Shown here: piece after piece, positions 1 through 5,587 of the stretch
How positions within the stretch are numbered: the first letter of the stretch is position 1
How the letters are laid out: every line of letters begins with the position of its first letter
From: Chloroflexota bacterium
Lineage (GTDB): Bacteria > Chloroflexota > UBA6077 > FW602-bin22 > JACPQP01
Reading direction: 5' to 3'
Assembly (NCBI GenBank): GCA_016190465.1
Contig: JACPQP010000521.1
Coordinates: 1-5,959 of the forward strand
DNA: 5,959 bases
Notes under the pieces: generated by a model
Told to the model about the DNA's origin: nothing
The model's database searches: none
The model's input: only the letters and a program-made list of their open reading frames with translations
Position numbers and translations under genes: made by a program

Positions 1-1
1 A

Positions 2-71
2 AGTCGGCCTGCGCCGACTGGGTTAGCCCGCGAAGGCGGGCTTCGCAAAGGTAGCTCGCGACTTTAGTCGC
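2..71. repeat. Block of three adjacent GC-rich hairpins (probable dispersed intergenic repeat)
   Basis: Three inverted repeats follow each other closely. The first is AGTCGGC (2-8), loop CTGC, GCCGACT (13-19). The second is AGCCCGC (25-31), loop GAAG, GCGGGCT (36-42). The third is GCGAC (58-62), loop TTTA, GTCGC (67-71). All stems are perfect. Stems 1 and 3 share an AGTCG/CGACT core. No T-tract follows, so an ordinary intrinsic terminator is unlikely. I recall similar runs of hairpins between genes in Chloroflexota genomes, which suggests a multicopy intergenic element; this is inference. The element may extend left of the window. From 72 to 135 the sequence is a C-rich then G/A-rich stretch with no promoter I can define. 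Confidence 0.7.
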
Positions 72-135
72 CGAGCACCCCCGCCGATACCTACCCCTGT
101 GAGGAGGGCTGGGGAGGGGGATCCGGATGGGCTCC

Positions 136-143
136 AAGGAGGT
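136..143 (+). promoter_or_regulatory. Ribosome binding site that sets the SDR start
   Basis: AAGGAGGT is a full-strength Shine-Dalgarno sequence 7 nt ahead of the ATG at 151. The in-frame ATG at 127 lies upstream of this site and has no comparable one, so translation most likely begins at 151. Confidence 0.85.
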
Positions 144-150
144 GCGAGGC

Positions 151-918
151 ATGGCACAGAAGCTCTTTGACCTGACCGATCGCGTGGCCGTCGTCACCGG
201 TGCGGCGAGTGGGCTGGGCCGGGCCATCGCGCTCGGGTTCGCCGAGGCGGGTGGAGATCTCGCGCTAGCGGACGTGTCGGCGGAGCCCCTCGCCGAAGTC
301 CAGGCTGAGGTGGAGGCGAAGGGCCGGCGCGTGATCGCCTGCCGCGTGGACGTCACGCAACCTGGGGATGTCCGCGCTTTTCACGAAGCAGTCGTGGCCC
401 TTTTCGGCCGGGCGGACGTGCTGGTGAATTCGGCCGGCATCACGAAGCGGATGCCGGCCGAGGACTTCCTCGAGGACGAGTGGGACCGGATCCTGGCGGT
501 GAACCTCACCGGCACCTTTCGTCTCTGCCAGGCCTTCGGGCGGACGATGCTGGCGCAGGGAAAAGGCAGCATCGTGAACTTCGCCTCCATCGGGGGGCTG
601 GTGGCATTACCCAACTCGGTCGCCTATTGCGCGAGCAAGGGAGGCGTCGTTCAACTGACGCGGGTGCTGGCGGTTGAGTGGGCGAAACGGGGCGTGCGCG
701 TCAACGCCATCGCCCCGTGTACGTTCGACACGCCGATCGTTCGGCGCGTGTTGGAGTACGATCCCACGTATCGGAGCACGATTGAAGCGGCCATTCCGGT
801 TGGTCGGATGGGGCAGGCCGAGGAGATTGTCGGCGCCGCGCTCTTCCTCGCCTCGGAGGCCTCGTCGATGGTCACCGGCCACGTTCTCTCCGTGGACGGC
901 GGATACGTGGCGCGCTGA
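151..918 (+). CDS. SDR family NAD(P)-dependent oxidoreductase
   Basis: A 255-residue classical short-chain dehydrogenase/reductase, the usual length for the family: a cytoplasmic Rossmann-fold enzyme that oxidises an alcohol or reduces a ketone. Visible motifs are the cofactor glycine motif TGAASGLG (16-23), an Asp at 41 at the end of the second strand (favouring NAD(H) over NADPH in this family), NSAG (93-96, usually NNAG), Asn118, catalytic Ser146 and the Y159-x3-K163 pair. The C-terminus has the familiar VTGHVLSVDGG. One oddity is APC at 188-190, where most relatives have PG after the sixth strand; Cys190 replaces that Gly. The start at 151 is supported by a strong ribosome binding site. 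An M24 peptidase follows 56 bp downstream, so the two are probably co-transcribed. Overall character resembles sugar-acid or 3-oxoacyl-type SDRs, but the substrate cannot be read from sequence. Confidence 0.93.
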   Translation: MAQKLFDLTDRVAVVTGAASGLGRAIALGFAEAGGDLALADVSAEPLAEVQAEVEAKGRRVIACRVDVTQPGDVRAFHEAVVALFGRADVLVNSAGITKRMPAEDFLEDEWDRILAVNLTGTFRLCQAFGRTMLAQGKGSIVNFASIGGLVALPNSVAYCASKGGVVQLTRVLAVEWAKRGVRVNAIAPCTFDTPIVRRVLEYDPTYRSTIEAAIPVGRMGQAEEIVGAALFLASEASSMVTGHVLSVDGGYVAR

Positions 919-961
919 TCCTCTTGCTCAATGCCGCTCGCTGCTGCAAACGTCATTTGCC

Positions 962-968
962 AGGGGGT
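962..968 (+). promoter_or_regulatory. Ribosome binding site that sets the M24 peptidase start
   Basis: AGGGGGT lies 6 nt before the ATG at 975. An in-frame start at 924 would add 17 residues rich in Cys, Arg and His and lacks a good site, so 975 is preferred. Confidence 0.7.
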
Positions 969-974
969 AACTCG

Positions 975-2183
975 ATGGACAGGAATACGGGTGCGATCAT
1001 CGATACCGAGCGCGTGGAGCGCCTCCGCCGACAGATGGTGGCCGATGGCCTTGACGCACTGTTCCTCCGGTTACCGGAGAACATCCTGTACGCCTCGGGT
1101 TTCTGGCCGGTCACGGGCTTTTGCGCGGCCCTGGTGCCGGTCGCAGGCGACGGCGCCCTCTTTATCCCGAATGGCGAGGACGAGTACGCTGGTCGCTCCT
1201 GGATCCGGGAGATCTATCCCGTCGCCGCGGGCGCGCTCGACCGTCTCGCCAGCCCCTCGGAACTGATGGCTCCGGCGCTCCGCGAGGCGTGCATTCAACG
1301 CGGGTTGAGCGGCGCCGCCATCGGCTACGAGGCGGGATTTGATCTGGTGGCGACGGCCCACTGGCAGGGGGAGGTCCGCGTGCCGGCCGCTTCGACTGTG
1401 GACCTGCTGCGCTCGGCCTTGCCCGGAGCGACGCTTCGCGACGCGGCGCCCACTCTCCGTCGATCTCGGGCGATCAAGAGCCGGCGAGAGATCGCCGCGA
1501 TTCGGCGCGCCTGCGAGGTCGCCGGTCTGGGGATCGGCGCGGCCCGGGAGGTGATCCGTCCGGGCGCGACCGAGCTGGAGGTGGCGCTGGCCGTGCAGTC
1601 GCGGATCGCAGCCGCGGCAGGCGACGACGCGCCGGATGTCGAGCGATCCGGAGGCTTTGCCACGGTGATGTCCGGGCCGCTATCGGCGAATGCCCGGCTG
1701 CACTTCAACATCTCCAGCCGCCGCCACCTCGAGCCGGGGGATCATCTCACCATCGAGCTGGGCGCCTACGCCGATGGCTACTGGACCGATCTCACGCGCG
1801 TGTACGCGGTCAGCCTATCGGGCGAGCAACAGCGGACGATCTATGCGTTGGTCCGGCGGGCGCAGGAGGCGGCCATCGCCGCGCTGCGGCCGGGCGTCCT
1901 CGCCCGCGAGGTCGACGACGTGGCGCGGCGCCTCATCGTCGAGGCGGGCTATGGCCCCCACTTTCCGCACGGGCTCGGTCACAGCGTCGGGCTCCAATGG
2001 CACGAGCCACCGATGCTGCACCCGGCCAGCGACCATGCGCTCAGCGTGGGGGAAGTGTACACGATCGAGCCGGGGATCTACCTGGACGGCTGGGGGGGCA
2101 TTCGGCTCGAGGATGTCGTCGCCGTGACCGAAGCGGGCGGCGAAGTGCTCTCGCGCTCCGAGCCGGAGTTGCTTTCGGTGTAG
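975..2183 (+). CDS. M24 family metallopeptidase (Xaa-Pro aminopeptidase-like)
   Basis: A 402-residue protein with the two-domain layout of aminopeptidase P/creatinase: a creatinase-like N-terminal domain (about 10-150) and a pita-bread catalytic domain (about 170-395). By family analogy it is a cytoplasmic metal-dependent hydrolase that removes an N-terminal residue before proline or cleaves a related amide. The dinuclear metal site is read as Glu261 (in IELGA), Asp272 (in GYWTDLTR), His336 (in HGLGHSVG), Glu365 (in TIEPGIY) and Glu379 (in GIRLEDV). His243 and His343 (in WHEPP) match the conserved accessory histidines. The first ligand is normally Asp (IDLG); here it is Glu. True creatinases lose most of these ligands, so a metal-dependent enzyme is more likely than a creatinase. 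Ectoine-hydrolase-like and other amidohydrolase branches of M24 remain possible. It sits 56 bp after the SDR gene, probably in one transcript; no terminator is visible between them. Confidence 0.9.
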   Translation: MDRNTGAIIDTERVERLRRQMVADGLDALFLRLPENILYASGFWPVTGFCAALVPVAGDGALFIPNGEDEYAGRSWIREIYPVAAGALDRLASPSELMAPALREACIQRGLSGAAIGYEAGFDLVATAHWQGEVRVPAASTVDLLRSALPGATLRDAAPTLRRSRAIKSRREIAAIRRACEVAGLGIGAAREVIRPGATELEVALAVQSRIAAAAGDDAPDVERSGGFATVMSGPLSANARLHFNISSRRHLEPGDHLTIELGAYADGYWTDLTRVYAVSLSGEQQRTIYALVRRAQEAAIAALRPGVLAREVDDVARRLIVEAGYGPHFPHGLGHSVGLQWHEPPMLHPASDHALSVGEVYTIEPGIYLDGWGGIRLEDVVAVTEAGGEVLSRSEPELLSV

Positions 2184-2198
2184 CCATCCCGGTATACT
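2169..2198 (+). promoter_or_regulatory. Candidate sigma70-type promoter at the 3' end of the M24 gene
   Basis: TTGCTT (2169-2174) and TATACT (2193-2198) are separated by 18 bp. The -10 box differs from TATAAT at one position; the -35 box keeps TTG. The element straddles the M24 stop codon. If used, it would give ilvD its own transcript with a leader of roughly 400 nt. Prediction from hexamers only. Confidence 0.4.
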
Positions 2199-2206
2199 CC
2201 CGGGGT

Positions 2207-2220
2207 CAGTCTTCAGTCTT
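2207..2220 (+). repeat. Tandem 7-bp repeat, two copies
   Basis: CAGTCTT occurs twice in immediate succession (2207-2213 and 2214-2220), just downstream of the possible promoter. Two short copies may be chance or a remnant of a longer array. Confidence 0.45.
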
Positions 2221-2310
2221 GAACTGTCAGCGCGCGTCGCGACCAGCCGTCAGTTGGAGGTCGTCTGAGGTCCCGGGGACGGGAACCGCCGATGAACGCG
2301 GAGAAACGCC

Positions 2311-2353
2311 GCCCTCAGCCCTCTCCCACGGGGAGAGGGGTAGGGGTGAGGGC
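2311..2353. repeat. Large imperfect palindrome (REP/MITE-like hairpin)
   Basis: The left arm GCCCTCAGCCCTCTCCC (2311-2327) pairs with the right arm at 2331-2353 around an ACG loop. The right arm carries six extra bases (about GTAGGG) that would form a bulge; otherwise the arms match with one mismatch at the bulge edge. The CCCTC...GAGGG style is that of short palindromic intergenic repeats I recall from many high-GC bacteria. It has no T-tract, so it is more likely a repeat than a terminator. Confidence 0.7.
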
Positions 2354-2439
2354 GGCTTTCCTCTGCGGTTGTCTGAGGTTGCTGGAGCCGGCGAGCGGCG
2401 AAGTAGGTCTCGGAAAGTTCACCTGCGGCCCGGGAAGGT

Positions 2440-2489
2440 CCAGGAAGGGCGGAGCCCGTCCTGGCGGGGTTTGGGGTGTCCCCAAAACC
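2440..2489. repeat. Two tandem hairpins (second repeat family)
   Basis: Hairpin one pairs CCAGGA (2440-2445) with TCCTGG (2459-2464) and GGGC (2447-2450) with GCCC (2454-2457), with one A/G mismatch and a GGA loop. Hairpin two pairs TTTGGGG (2470-2476) with CCCCAAA (2480-2486) around a TGT loop and may extend with flanking GG/CC and one bulged A. The pair abuts and looks like one unit, as in dispersed intergenic repeats of Chloroflexota-like genomes (from memory). Hairpin two is followed by an A-rich patch near 2492-2499, so a terminator acting on the minus strand is a weaker alternative. Confidence 0.65.
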
Positions 2490-2601
2490 ATCAAAAACTT
2501 CCTGATACCTACTGAGCACGCCCGGTGCCGGATCATTTCGGCCGGCGTCTCGAGTGAGCACAAGTCGAGAGAGAGAGGGAGCAGATCATAGCTATGGGGA
2601 T

Positions 2602-2605
2602 GGAG
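2602..2605 (+). promoter_or_regulatory. Ribosome binding site supporting the ilvD start at 2612
   Basis: GGAG lies 6 nt before the ATG at 2612. The alternative in-frame ATG at 2594 has AGGGAG (2576-2581) 12 nt away, an unusually long spacing. Confidence 0.5.
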
Positions 2606-2611
2606 ACGGGT

Positions 2612-4294
2612 ATGCGCAGCGATGCGGTGAAGCGGGGTATCGAACGGGCTCCCCACCGCTCGCTTTTCTTCGCGATGGGCTACACGCGCGAGGAGTTGAA
2701 TCAGCCACTCATCGGCGTGTGTAACTCGCAGAACGAGATCATCCCCGGTCATTTCCACCTGGACCTGATCGCGCGCGCCGTCAAGGACGGCGTCCGCATG
2801 GCCGGTGGCACGCCGGTGGAATTCCCGGCGATCGGGGTGGATGATGGCATCGCGATGGGCCACATCGGCATGCACTACTCGCTCCCGAGCCGTGAGCTGA
2901 TCGCCGATTCGATCGAAACGATGGCGATGGCTCACCAGTTCGACGCGCTGGTGCTCATCACCAACTGCGACAAGATCACCCCGGCGATGCTGATGGCGGC
3001 CCCGCGCCTGAACATCCCGACGATGATCGTCAGCGGCGGTCCGATGCTGGCCGGCCGGTCCGAGGGCCGGCCGGTCGACCTGATGACCATCTTCGAGGCG
3101 GTTGGCCAGTCGATGATCGGCGCGCGCTCGGAAGAGCAGGTGCTCGCGCTGGAGGAGGTGGCCTGCCCGACGTGCGGCTCCTGCGCCGGCCTGTTCACCG
3201 CGAACACGATGAACTGCCTGACTGAGGCGCTCGGTATGGGCCTGCCGGGCAACGGCACCGCGCCGGCGATCTCCGGCGCGCGCCTGCGCCTGGCCAAGCG
3301 GGCGGGTATCCAGGTGATGGAGCTGCTCCGCCGGAACCTCCGGCCCCGCGACATCATGACTCGGGAGGCGTTCGAGAACGCCATCGCGGTGGACATGGCC
3401 ATCGGCGGCTCGACCAACACGATGCTCCACCTGCCGGCCATCGCCCACGAGGCCGGCATCGCCCTGGACCTGACTACCTTCGACGGGATCTCCGAGCGGA
3501 CCCCCTATCTGAGTTCGCTCTCGCCGGCCGGCGGGCACCACCTTGCCGATCTCGATGAGGCGGGAGGCATCCCGGGGGTACTCCGCCGCCTGATGGAGGC
3601 CGGTCTGCTTCACCTGGGCTGCCAGACAGTGACTGGCCAGACGGTTGGCGAGAACCTGGCCGCGGTCCGGGTGACGAACCCGGAAGTGATCCGGCCACTG
3701 GACCGGCCATACCGGCCGCAGGGAGGACTGGCGGTCCTCTGGGGCAGCCTGGCCCCCGATGGAGCGGTGGTGAAAGCGGCCGCGGTCTCGCCCGAGATGC
3801 TCCGCCGGGTTGGCCGGGCCCGGGTGTACGACTCCGAAGAGTCTGCCTACCAGGCGATGGTTCGGAACCAGATCGTGAAGGGCGATGTGGTGGTCATCCG
3901 GTACGAGGGACCGAAGGGGGGGCCGGGCATGCGGGAGATGCTGGTACCGACCTCCACGGTGTCTGGGATGGGGCTCGACCGCGACGTCGCCCTGATCACC
4001 GACGGCCGTTTTTCGGGCGCCAGTCGGGGCGCGGCGATCGGCCACGTGTCACCCGAGGCGATGGAAGGTGGACCGATCGCCCTCGTCCGCGAGGGCGATC
4101 TGATCGAGATCGACATTCCGGCCAAGAAGCTGAACCTGTTGGTCTCCGATGCCCAGATCGCCGAGCGACTGGCTGCCTGGACGCCCCCACCGCCGAAGAT
4201 CCAGCACGGCTACCTGGCCCGCTACGCGGCGCTGGCCAGCTCGGCGGCCAGGGGCGGGGTTCTGCGGGTCCCGCCGCCGGGGATCTGGCGATAG
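2612..4294 (+). CDS. ilvD: Dihydroxy-acid dehydratase
   Basis: A 560-residue IlvD, the normal length. It dehydrates 2,3-dihydroxy-isovalerate and 2,3-dihydroxy-3-methylvalerate to the 2-keto acids that give valine, leucine and isoleucine; cytoplasmic, iron-sulfur and Mg dependent. Motifs (numbered from 2612): NSQNEIIPGHFHLD (39-52), GVDDGIAMGH (75-84), NCDKITPAML (118-127, Cys119 cluster ligand, Lys121 the usual carboxylated lysine), CPTCGSC (185-191) and the C-terminal ITDGRFSG with catalytic Ser468. The first motif has Gly46 where [2Fe-2S] dehydratases have Cys (PCN); E. coli IlvD also has Gly there, so an oxygen-sensitive [4Fe-4S] cluster is likely. The start at 2612 fits the family N-terminus MRSDAVK and has GGAG at good spacing; an in-frame ATG at 2594 would add six residues. 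Sugar-acid dehydratases and Edd share the fold, but the motif wording is that of IlvD. No other ilv or leu genes are in the window. Confidence 0.96.
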   Translation: MRSDAVKRGIERAPHRSLFFAMGYTREELNQPLIGVCNSQNEIIPGHFHLDLIARAVKDGVRMAGGTPVEFPAIGVDDGIAMGHIGMHYSLPSRELIADSIETMAMAHQFDALVLITNCDKITPAMLMAAPRLNIPTMIVSGGPMLAGRSEGRPVDLMTIFEAVGQSMIGARSEEQVLALEEVACPTCGSCAGLFTANTMNCLTEALGMGLPGNGTAPAISGARLRLAKRAGIQVMELLRRNLRPRDIMTREAFENAIAVDMAIGGSTNTMLHLPAIAHEAGIALDLTTFDGISERTPYLSSLSPAGGHHLADLDEAGGIPGVLRRLMEAGLLHLGCQTVTGQTVGENLAAVRVTNPEVIRPLDRPYRPQGGLAVLWGSLAPDGAVVKAAAVSPEMLRRVGRARVYDSEESAYQAMVRNQIVKGDVVVIRYEGPKGGPGMREMLVPTSTVSGMGLDRDVALITDGRFSGASRGAAIGHVSPEAMEGGPIALVREGDLIEIDIPAKKLNLLVSDAQIAERLAAWTPPPPKIQHGYLARYAALASSAARGGVLRVPPPGIWR

Positions 4295-4323
4295 GCGGGG
4301 AGCACCCTCACCCCCTGGTGGGG

Positions 4324-4351
4324 CGCCAACGGTCCGTTGGGACCGTTGGCG
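4324..4351. terminator. Strong hairpin between convergent ilvD and cysH
   Basis: CGCCAACGGTCC (4324-4335), loop GTTG, GGACCGTTGGCG (4340-4351): a perfect 12-bp stem placed in the 60-bp gap between two genes that converge on it. It lacks a T-tract on either strand, so termination strength is uncertain, but the position suits a bidirectional terminator or a transcript-end stabiliser. CCCC/GGGG just upstream (about 4312-4323) could form a small second stem. Confidence 0.65.
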
Positions 4352-4354
4352 GGG

Positions 4355-5200
4355 TCAGGGGAAGCGGGATAAGCCCGCTCTGGCTCGCCGCGCGCCCCCG
4401 GCTTCGATGGCGCAGTGGAGCCCGCACTCCTTCGGTGCGTCCTTCTCCCACCACCAGCGCCCGGCTCGCGGGTCCTCCCCCGCGGCGACCGTCCGGGTGC
4501 AGGGAGCACAGCCAATGCTGCGGTAACCCTGGTCATAGAGCTTGTTATACGGGACGTCGTGCGCCCGAATGTAGCCCCAGACCTCCTCCTCGGTCCAGTC
4601 AGCCAGCGGGCTGACCTTGAGGATGCCGCCGTGCACCCAGTCGACCTCGACCTTGCGGATGCGCGACCGGGTATCCGCCTGGTCGCGGCGCAGACCGACG
4701 ATCCAGGCGTCGAGGCCGTCGAGCATCCGGCGCAGCGGGGCCGCCTTGCGCACCTCGCAACAGATCCGGCGCTTCGTCAGGTCACGGTAGAACAGGTTCA
4801 CGCCGTGTTGCCGGACCATCTGCTCGACAGCCCGGGCGTCGGGCGTGAACACCTCGACCGGGATGCCGTACCGCTCGCGGACCTGGTCCATCAGCTCGTA
4901 GGTCTCGGCGGGCAACCGACCGGTGTCGATGGTCGCGACGCGCACGCGGGGATCGAGCCGCCACGCCATATCGACGATGACCACGCCGTCGGCCTGGAAG
5001 CTGGTGCAGATCACGACGCGTCGGCCGAAGCGCTCCAGCGCCCAGCGGATCACCGACTGCGGCTCCGTCCCATCGAAGCGACCCGCCAGCAGTTCGACCT
5101 CGAGCCCATCCAGAGCGCCTCGCGACCCGTTTTGCCGCTCGGGCGGCGCGGCGTCGACTGCCACGCGACCGGTCCCCGCGCTATCCCGCACCTGATCCAT
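4355..5200 (-). CDS. cysH: Phosphoadenylyl/adenylyl-sulfate reductase (iron-sulfur type)
   Basis: A 281-residue cytoplasmic CysH that reduces activated sulfate (APS or PAPS) to sulfite in assimilatory sulfate reduction. Visible features: the nucleotide-binding loop TSFQADG (66-72), IDTGRLPAETYEL (91-103), GLRRDQ (169-174), the [4Fe-4S] cysteines Cys147-Cys148 (RRICCEVRK) and Cys231-x2-Cys234 (GCAPCTR), and the C-terminal ECGLH with catalytic Cys259. The CC...CxxC set marks the bacterial APS-reductase branch; E. coli-type PAPS reductases lack it. APS is therefore the likelier substrate, although some CC/CxxC enzymes use both. An extra Cys263 follows the active-site motif. The N-terminal 30 or so residues are low in homology. 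The start at 5200 is chosen from an ideal Shine-Dalgarno site; an ATG at 5260 would add 20 residues without one. It converges on ilvD. Sulfate adenylyltransferase and sulfite reductase genes, usual partners, are not in the window. Confidence 0.95.
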   Translation of the reverse strand: MDQVRDSAGTGRVAVDAAPPERQNGSRGALDGLEVELLAGRFDGTEPQSVIRWALERFGRRVVICTSFQADGVVIVDMAWRLDPRVRVATIDTGRLPAETYELMDQVRERYGIPVEVFTPDARAVEQMVRQHGVNLFYRDLTKRRICCEVRKAAPLRRMLDGLDAWIVGLRRDQADTRSRIRKVEVDWVHGGILKVSPLADWTEEEVWGYIRAHDVPYNKLYDQGYRSIGCAPCTRTVAAGEDPRAGRWWWEKDAPKECGLHCAIEAGGARRARAGLSRFP

Positions 5201-5207
5201 CGCGCAT

Positions 5208-5214
5208 CCTCCCT
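5208..5214 (-). promoter_or_regulatory. Ribosome binding site that sets the cysH start
   Basis: Read on the minus strand, AGGGAGG is 7 nt before the ATG at 5200-5198. It lies downstream of the alternative ATG at 5260 and thus favours the shorter protein. Confidence 0.85.
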
Positions 5215-5306
5215 GTCTGACCGGGTCTGGCTTGCCCAGAGCAGCGTGCACCGGGATCAATAGCCGAGTTTGTCACTCTATTTACTCAAGAATGGGGGCG
5301 AATTCG

Positions 5307-5331
5307 TGCAGGGGGCGATCATCCCCCTGCA
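5307..5331. repeat. Perfect 9-bp-arm inverted repeat in the divergent gap
   Basis: TGCAGGGGG (5307-5315), spacer CGATCAT, CCCCCTGCA (5323-5331). It lies about 107 bp upstream of cysH on its coding strand and 270 bp upstream of the plus-strand gene. It could be an operator for a dimeric regulator or an RNA hairpin in a cysH leader; no T-tract follows on either side. Confidence 0.6.
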
Positions 5332-5502
5332 TCCTGTTACGCTCAGAATACCTGGTTTCGAGTCTGCCGTCAAGCCCCCGCGAGCACGCGATAGCCGATT
5401 GGCCCAGGGTGGGGACAGCGTGAGAGCAGCAGGAATGGTCGCCAGGCAAAGGATCGTGGCGTTGAGGATACCGTCCGGCCAGCCACCGGCAGGCGGCACT
5501 GC

Positions 5503-5518
5503 TGGCACGGATATTGCA
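5503..5518 (+). promoter_or_regulatory. Sigma54-like -24/-12 promoter element
   Basis: TGGCACG (5503-5509), four bases, TTGCA (5514-5518). All 12 defined positions of the TGGCACG-N4-TTGCW consensus match, and the GG (5504-5505) to GC (5516-5517) spacing is the canonical one. Transcription would begin near 5529, giving a 72-nt leader before the ATG at 5601. Sigma54 has not been shown to exist in this organism, and no activator gene is in the window. Confidence 0.55.
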
Positions 5519-5569
5519 GCCGAGCCGGCAGCAGGGTGTCTCCGCGCTCGTTCCGGCACGACCGGTGTG

Positions 5570-5587
5570 GGTCGCGGCGCCGCGACC
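5570..5587 (+). promoter_or_regulatory. 18-bp palindrome directly before the ribosome binding site
   Basis: GGTCGCGGCGCCGCGACC is perfectly self-complementary. As RNA it would make a 7-bp stem (5570-5576 with 5581-5587) capped by GCGC, ending exactly where the Shine-Dalgarno GGAGG begins. CGACC at 5559-5563 could instead pair with GGTCG at 5570-5574, so two exclusive folds are possible. A role in translation control is inference; as DNA it could be an operator. Confidence 0.5.

Larger units (their letters stand above)
2184..2611 (+). other. 428-bp intergenic region / probable ilvD leader
   Basis: No convincing gene is present. The stretch holds a candidate promoter at its left edge, a tandem 7-mer, two hairpin repeat elements (listed separately) and, close to ilvD, a stem of TCTCGA (2548-2553) with TCGAGA (2565-2570) around an 11-nt loop. 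A purine run with (GA)5 follows from 2567 to 2581. I looked for a T-box and for a leader peptide rich in Leu, Ile or Val codons, the usual controls of ilv genes, and found neither. An open frame from 2292 to 2591 reads through the repeats and resembles no protein I know. Confidence 0.6.

Noticed and set aside
1..71. CRISPR array or tRNA in the hairpin block
   Set aside because: There are no regularly spaced identical repeats and no cloverleaf; the stems differ in sequence and stand independently.
2292..2591. A 99-codon frame before ilvD as a leader peptide
   Set aside because: It is not enriched in Leu, Ile or Val codons, and much of it is translated hairpin repeat.
2315..4045. A 576-codon open frame on the minus strand across ilvD and its leader
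   Set aside because: It is antisense to a confidently identified ilvD, has His/Arg/Asp-rich low-complexity composition typical of the complement of GC-rich codons, shows no recognisable domain and runs through repeat sequence.
4363..4379. Hairpin AGCGGG/CCCGCT as a second terminator
   Set aside because: It lies inside the last codons of cysH, has a short stem and no T-tract; it is probably a by-product of GC-rich coding sequence.
4415..5263. A 282-codon open frame on the plus strand across cysH
   Set aside because: It mirrors cysH almost exactly; the composition (rich in His, Asp, Arg, Leu) is that of an antisense frame and no motif is visible.
5255..5290. Defined -35/-10 promoter for cysH
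   Set aside because: The patch is AT-rich, but TTGAGT and TATTGA on the minus strand are 21 bp apart, too far for a standard promoter, so only the patch is mentioned.
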